DNA of 32,634 bases from DATKEG01 sp035544515 (lineage in GTDB: Bacteria > Acidobacteriota > Vicinamibacteria > Fen-336). How positions within the stretch are numbered: the stretch's first letter is position 1; every line of letters starts with the position of its first letter. The stretch covers positions 1 through 32,634 of the forward strand of contig DATKEG010000124.1 in NCBI GenBank assembly GCA_035544515.1, written 5' to 3'. Positions 29,638 through 32,634 of the stretch are shown here, one piece after another. A program made the position numbers and the translations under genes. Under the pieces are notes generated by a model that was given only the letters and a program-made list of their open reading frames with translations, searched no databases and had not been told where the DNA came from.

Positions 29638-30932
29638 CGCCGGCCTATGCCCTCGTAGTGGAAGCCCAACGCCCTCAGGTGATGAGGGTTGTAGATGTTG
29701 CGGCCGTCGAAGATGGCGGGCCGCCGCATCAACGTCTTGATGCGCTCGAAGTCGGGCTCACGGAACTCGTTCCACTCCGTGGCGATCACCAGCGCGTCGG
29801 CGCCTTCGACCGCCTCGTAGCTCCGGCTGCAGAACACGACGCCGTCCTCCAGGTAGCGGCGGGCGTGGGTCATGGCCTTGGGGTCGTAGGCGCGCACGGT
29901 CGCGCCCCCCTTCCGCACCTTCTCGATCACGGCCAGGGCGGGCGCCTCGCGCAGGTCGTCGGTGCGAGGCTTGAAGGCGAGCCCCCAGACCGCCACCACC
30001 TTCCCCGCGAAGCCTCCGAGGAAGCGCTCCAGGCGGGGAACGAGGATGGTCTTCTGCGCCTCGTTGGCGACGTCCACCGCGGCCACGACCTTCATGTCGC
30101 AGCCGGCGTCCTGCCCCATGCGCAAGAGCGCCTTGACGTCCTTCGGGAAGCACGAGCCTCCGTAGCCGATCCCCGGGAACAGGAACGACGCGCCGATGCG
30201 GCTGTCGGTGCCCATGCCCAGCCGGACGTGGCGCACGTCGGCGCCCACCTGGTCGCACAGGTTCGCCACCTCGTTCATGAACGAGATGCGAGAGGCGAGC
30301 ATGGCGTTGGCCGCGTACTTGGTCAGCTCCGCCGAGGCCGGGTCCATCACCAGGATCGGGTGGCCGGTGCGGACGAAGGGCTCGTACAGCTCGGCCATGA
30401 CCGCCTCGACCCTGGGGTCGTCGGTCCCGATCACCACGCGGTCGGGCTTGAGGAAGTCCTCGACCGCCACGCCCTCCTTGAGAAACTCGGGGTTGGAGAC
30501 CACGGAAAACGGCTGCTGCGTGATCTCGGAGATGACCTTCCGGACGCGGGCGGCCGTGCCCACCGGCACCGTCGACTTGTTGACGATGATCTTCGGCCCG
30601 TTCATGGCGCGGCCGATGGCGCGGGCCACCTCCAGCACGTGGACCAGGTCCGCCGAGCCGTCCTCGCCCTGCGGCGTGCCCACGGCCACGAACAGGATGT
30701 CGCTGCGGCGCACGGCGTCGTCGAGGTTGGTGCTGAACGACAGCCGCTCCTCGGCCACGTTGCGCGAGATCAGCTCGTCCAGCCCGGGCTCGTAGATCGG
30801 GACCTCGCCGCCCCGCAAGGCGGCGACCTTCTCCGCGTCCTTGTCCACGCAGATGACGGCGTTGCCGTTTTCGGCCAGGCAGGCGCCCACCACCAGGCCG
30901 ACGTACCCCGTCCCGATCACCGCGATTTTCAA
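29634..30932 (-). CDS. ugd: UDP-glucose 6-dehydrogenase
   Basis: A 432-residue NAD enzyme oxidising UDP-glucose to UDP-glucuronate for capsule, exopolysaccharide or lipid modification. It begins with the Rossmann MKIAVIGTGYVGLVVGACL, then STVPVGTAARVR, NPEFLKEGVAVEDF, AELTKYAANAMLA, and the catalytic Cys261 in GYGGSCFPKDVKAL. The final third contains VWGLAFKPRTDDLREAP. The start is a TTG at 30932, with GAGGA about 9 bases upstream. Its start lies inside one copy of a duplicated 49-51 base sequence. It is the first gene of the three-gene overlapping unit ugd-galE-GT2. Confidence 0.95.
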   Translation of the reverse strand: MKIAVIGTGYVGLVVGACLAENGNAVICVDKDAEKVAALRGGEVPIYEPGLDELISRNVAEERLSFSTNLDDAVRRSDILFVAVGTPQGEDGSADLVHVLEVARAIGRAMNGPKIIVNKSTVPVGTAARVRKVISEITQQPFSVVSNPEFLKEGVAVEDFLKPDRVVIGTDDPRVEAVMAELYEPFVRTGHPILVMDPASAELTKYAANAMLASRISFMNEVANLCDQVGADVRHVRLGMGTDSRIGASFLFPGIGYGGSCFPKDVKALLRMGQDAGCDMKVVAAVDVANEAQKTILVPRLERFLGGFAGKVVAVWGLAFKPRTDDLREAPALAVIEKVRKGGATVRAYDPKAMTHARRYLEDGVVFCSRSYEAVEGADALVIATEWNEFREPDFERIKTLMRRPAIFDGRNIYNPHHLRALGFHYEGIGRR

Positions 30933-30980
30933 TGTGGCGTCCTCGCTCCGGGTCTAACCCTCGCCAATGCGCCTCGGCCC
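30930..30980. repeat. Direct repeat copy 1 at the ugd start
   Basis: A 51-base copy beginning CAATGTGGCGTCCTCGCTCC and ending GCGCCTCGGCCC, matching the copy at 31029-31077 apart from a few changes and two indel bases. It includes the first codon and ribosome site of ugd on the minus strand. Confidence 0.85.
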
Positions 30981-30994
30981 GAGTGAATCGGGCC
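30976..30994. repeat. Perfect inverted repeat upstream of ugd
   Basis: GGCCCGA, five bases (GTGAA), TCGGGCC: a 7-bp dyad between the two direct repeats. It has no T tail on either side, so it is more likely an operator-like or repeat-derived structure than a terminator. Confidence 0.6.
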
Positions 30995-31028
30995 TCGGCC
31001 CGAAAGGTAACCCCTCGCTCGGAAAACG

Positions 31029-31077
31029 CAATGTGGCGTCCTCGCTCCGGTCAACCCTCGTCAAAGCGCCTCGGCCC
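31029..31077. repeat. Direct repeat copy 2 upstream of ugd
   Basis: A 49-base second copy of the 30930-30980 sequence, offset by 99 bases. It repeats the ugd ribosome-site region but is not followed by coding sequence, so it looks like a duplicated gene leader. Confidence 0.85.
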
Positions 31078-31164
31078 CAGGCGAGCGCGGAATGTAGCAC
31101 AGGTACGCCGTGCGGCGGCGGTCACTGCGGCCCCCGTTCATTTCGTTGGTATCATCGCACCCTC

Positions 31165-32280
31165 ATGAACATCGGGTTCGACCTCCGGCCCTCGCTCCTC
31201 AAGCCCACCGGGGTCGGCGCCTACGTGCTGGCGCTCGCCCAGCGCATGCCCGGCGCCGCGCCGCAGCACCGGTTCTTCTTCTTCTCCGCGTCGTTGCGCG
31301 ACCGCTATCCGCGCCAGTCCTGGCCCGACAACGTCACGCTCGTGGACCGGCGGCTGCCCGTGAGGGGGCTGAACCTGGCCTGGAACCGCTTGGGCTGGCC
31401 CCCCCTGGACCGCCTGGTGGGCGCGCCGCTCGACCTCACCCACTCCCCGCACCCGCTGCTGCTGCCCGGCAGGAAGGCGAAGCGGGTGGTGACGCTGCAC
31501 GACCTGTTCTTCCTGAAGCATCCGGACATGACCGAGGCGGAGATCCGCCGGGACTACGCCCCGCTCGTGCGCGAGCACGCCAGGAAGGCCGACGGCGTCA
31601 TCTGCGTGTCCGAGCACACCGCTTCCGAGGCCCGCTTGCTGCTCGACGTGCCCCCGGACAGGGTCGCGGTGATCCCCAACGGCGTGGACCCCGTCTACCG
31701 CACGCCCCTGCCCGCCGAGGCGGTGGAGGCCGTGCTCGCCCGCCGGCGGCTCCCGCGCGGCGCCATCCTCTACGTGGGCACCGAGGACAAGCGGAAGAAC
31801 CTGGTCAACCTGGCCATGGCCTACATGGGCCTGGCCCGGCGGCGGCGCCTGACCCCGCCCCTGCTCCTGGTCGGCCCCGGAGCGTGGTGGGCGCAGGGAG
31901 GCGACATCTCCGGCTCGCAGATCCTGTCCACCGGGTATCTCGAGACCACGGAGATCCGCGCGCTCATGGCCGCGTCCGCCCTGCTCGTCCTTCCCTCCCT
32001 CGAGGAGGGGTTCGGGCTGCCGGTGGCGGAGGCCATGGCCGCCGGCCTGCCGGTCGTATGCTCGCGCGGCTCGGCGCTCGAGGAGGTGGCCGGGGGCGCG
32101 GCCACGCTGGTGAACCCGCTCGACACGAAGTCGATCGCGGAGGGCATCGAGAAGGTCCTGGACGACCCTGAGCTGGCCGCCGAGCAGAGGCAGCGCGGCC
32201 TGGCGCAGAGCCGCAAGTTCGACTGGGACGCCACCGCCGCCAAGACGCTCGCGTTCTACGCCCAAGTCCTGGCCAGATGA
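31165..32280 (+). CDS. GT4-family glycosyltransferase
   Basis: A 371-residue GT-B glycosyltransferase, cytosolic or membrane-associated, probably building a surface polysaccharide. N-terminal acceptor domain: MNIGFDLRPSLLKPTGVGAY, HSPHPLLLP, VVTLHDLFFLKHP, ADGVICVSEHTASEARLLL and VIPNGVDPVYR. C-terminal donor domain: AILYVGTEDKRKNLVNL, the pair of Glu in SLEEGFGLPVAEAMAAGLPVV, and a final FDWDATAAKTL. This is the mannosyl/glucosyl-transferase type of family 4. The ATG at 31165 begins the conserved first strand; no ribosome site precedes it. A TATCAT at 31150-31155 suggests a very short or absent leader. The long open frame before it (from 30967) runs through the repeats and is not coding. It is followed by a second related gene 42 bases on. 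Confidence 0.92.
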   Translation: MNIGFDLRPSLLKPTGVGAYVLALAQRMPGAAPQHRFFFFSASLRDRYPRQSWPDNVTLVDRRLPVRGLNLAWNRLGWPPLDRLVGAPLDLTHSPHPLLLPGRKAKRVVTLHDLFFLKHPDMTEAEIRRDYAPLVREHARKADGVICVSEHTASEARLLLDVPPDRVAVIPNGVDPVYRTPLPAEAVEAVLARRRLPRGAILYVGTEDKRKNLVNLAMAYMGLARRRRLTPPLLLVGPGAWWAQGGDISGSQILSTGYLETTEIRALMAASALLVLPSLEEGFGLPVAEAMAAGLPVVCSRGSALEEVAGGAATLVNPLDTKSIAEGIEKVLDDPELAAEQRQRGLAQSRKFDWDATAAKTLAFYAQVLAR

Positions 32281-32322
32281 CGCAAGCAGCGAGCGCGCCA
32301 CGGGAGGGCTAGGGATTCGCCC

Positions 32323-32634
32323 GTGATCGTCGGTATAGACGGTCGGGAGCTGCAGGGGTCACCGACGGGTACGGGCCGCTACCTGCGCAACCTGCTGCGG
32401 ATCTGGGCGCGCACCACGGACGACGGCATCATCGTCTACTTCGACGGCCCTCCGCCCGCGGACCCGGTGCTCGAGCATCCGCGCGTCGTGGCACGCGGCC
32501 TGCCCCGGGCGCGCCTGGGGCTCGTCTGGCAGGAACGGCGCCTGGCCCCGGCCGCGCGCACGGACGCGGTGGACGTGCTCTTCGCGCCCGCGTACACCTG
32601 CCCCCTGACCCTGGGCCGCCCCCGCGTCACGGCC
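32323..32634 (+). CDS. GT4-like glycosyltransferase, N-terminal part, cut by window end
   Basis: An open frame of 104 codons running off the right edge, so no stop is seen. It begins VIVGIDGRELQGSPTGTGRY and continues with YLRNLLRIWA, IIVYFDGP, LVWQERRLAP and DVLFAPAYTCPLT. This matches the acceptor domain of GT4 glycosyltransferases and resembles the start of the gene before it. The GTG at 32323 has a purine-rich GGGAGG (32302-32307) that is rather distant (15 bases). It probably continues the same polysaccharide gene set. Function beyond glycosyl transfer cannot be read from this fragment. Confidence 0.82.
   Translation, partial: MIVGIDGRELQGSPTGTGRYLRNLLRIWARTTDDGIIVYFDGPPPADPVLEHPRVVARGLPRARLGLVWQERRLAPAARTDAVDVLFAPAYTCPLTLGRPRVTA

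Noticed and set aside
1..32634. CRISPR array, insertion sequence or prophage
   Set aside because: No regularly spaced repeats, transposase, integrase or phage genes were seen on either strand.

Overview
The window is very GC-rich and densely coded, with many GTG/TTG starts and many 4-base stop/start overlaps. It mixes conserved bacterial housekeeping genes (der, ihfA, rpoZ, gmk, coaBC, priA, surE) with accessory clusters. An archaeal-type (type II) GAPDH, the order ihfA-merR-tRNA-Pro-surE and the codon use suggest an environmental, probably uncultured, Gram-negative bacterium. The Methylomirabilota/Rokubacteria or a deltaproteobacterial relative is my best guess. That placement is an inference and no marker here settles it.

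1-10070 is a copper and redox region arranged around a divergent intergenic space (4294-4744). Leftward run a lactate/malate-type 2-hydroxyacid dehydrogenase, a type II GAPDH and a CPH-type copper P-ATPase (CopB). Rightward run a small Cys-rich membrane-anchored protein, a His/Met-rich lipoprotein with MDHS repeats, a lipid-anchored TolC-family protein, a Tat-exported two-domain multicopper oxidase, a c-type cytochrome and a small His-rich periplasmic protein. Together they look like copper export from the cytoplasm plus copper binding and oxidation in the periplasm.

10127-15136 holds the most interesting element: a leftward four-gene operon in which every junction overlaps. In order of transcription it encodes a MerA-like FAD/NAD(P)H disulfide reductase, a DUF318/ArsP-like permease, a SenA/EgtB-type mononuclear iron enzyme and a SenB-type glycosyltransferase. 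SenA and SenB are the selenoneine synthase and selenosugar synthase. The usual third partner SenC (selenophosphate synthetase) is not in the window. The operon runs into tRNA-Pro(CGG), which has its own candidate promoter and an intrinsic terminator.

15348-18748 carries surE, tRNA-Pro(GGG), a MerR regulator and ihfA (leftward, with a strong sigma-70 promoter upstream of ihfA), then der leftward and, divergently, an HU-family gene with a consensus TTGACA/TATAAT promoter.

18777-27921 carries a rightward M50 membrane protease converging on a long leftward operon. That operon is msbA-like ABC transporter, a 24-codon mini-ORF, yicC, gmk, rpoZ, coaBC, family-4 uracil-DNA glycosylase and priA.

27929-32634 is a sugar and envelope region. 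Leftward are ugd, galE and a family-2 glycosyltransferase, overlapping by 4 bases at each junction. Rightward are two GT4-like glycosyltransferases, the second cut by the window end. A duplicated 49-51 bp sequence lies at the ugd start. I see no CRISPR array, integrase, transposase or origin.
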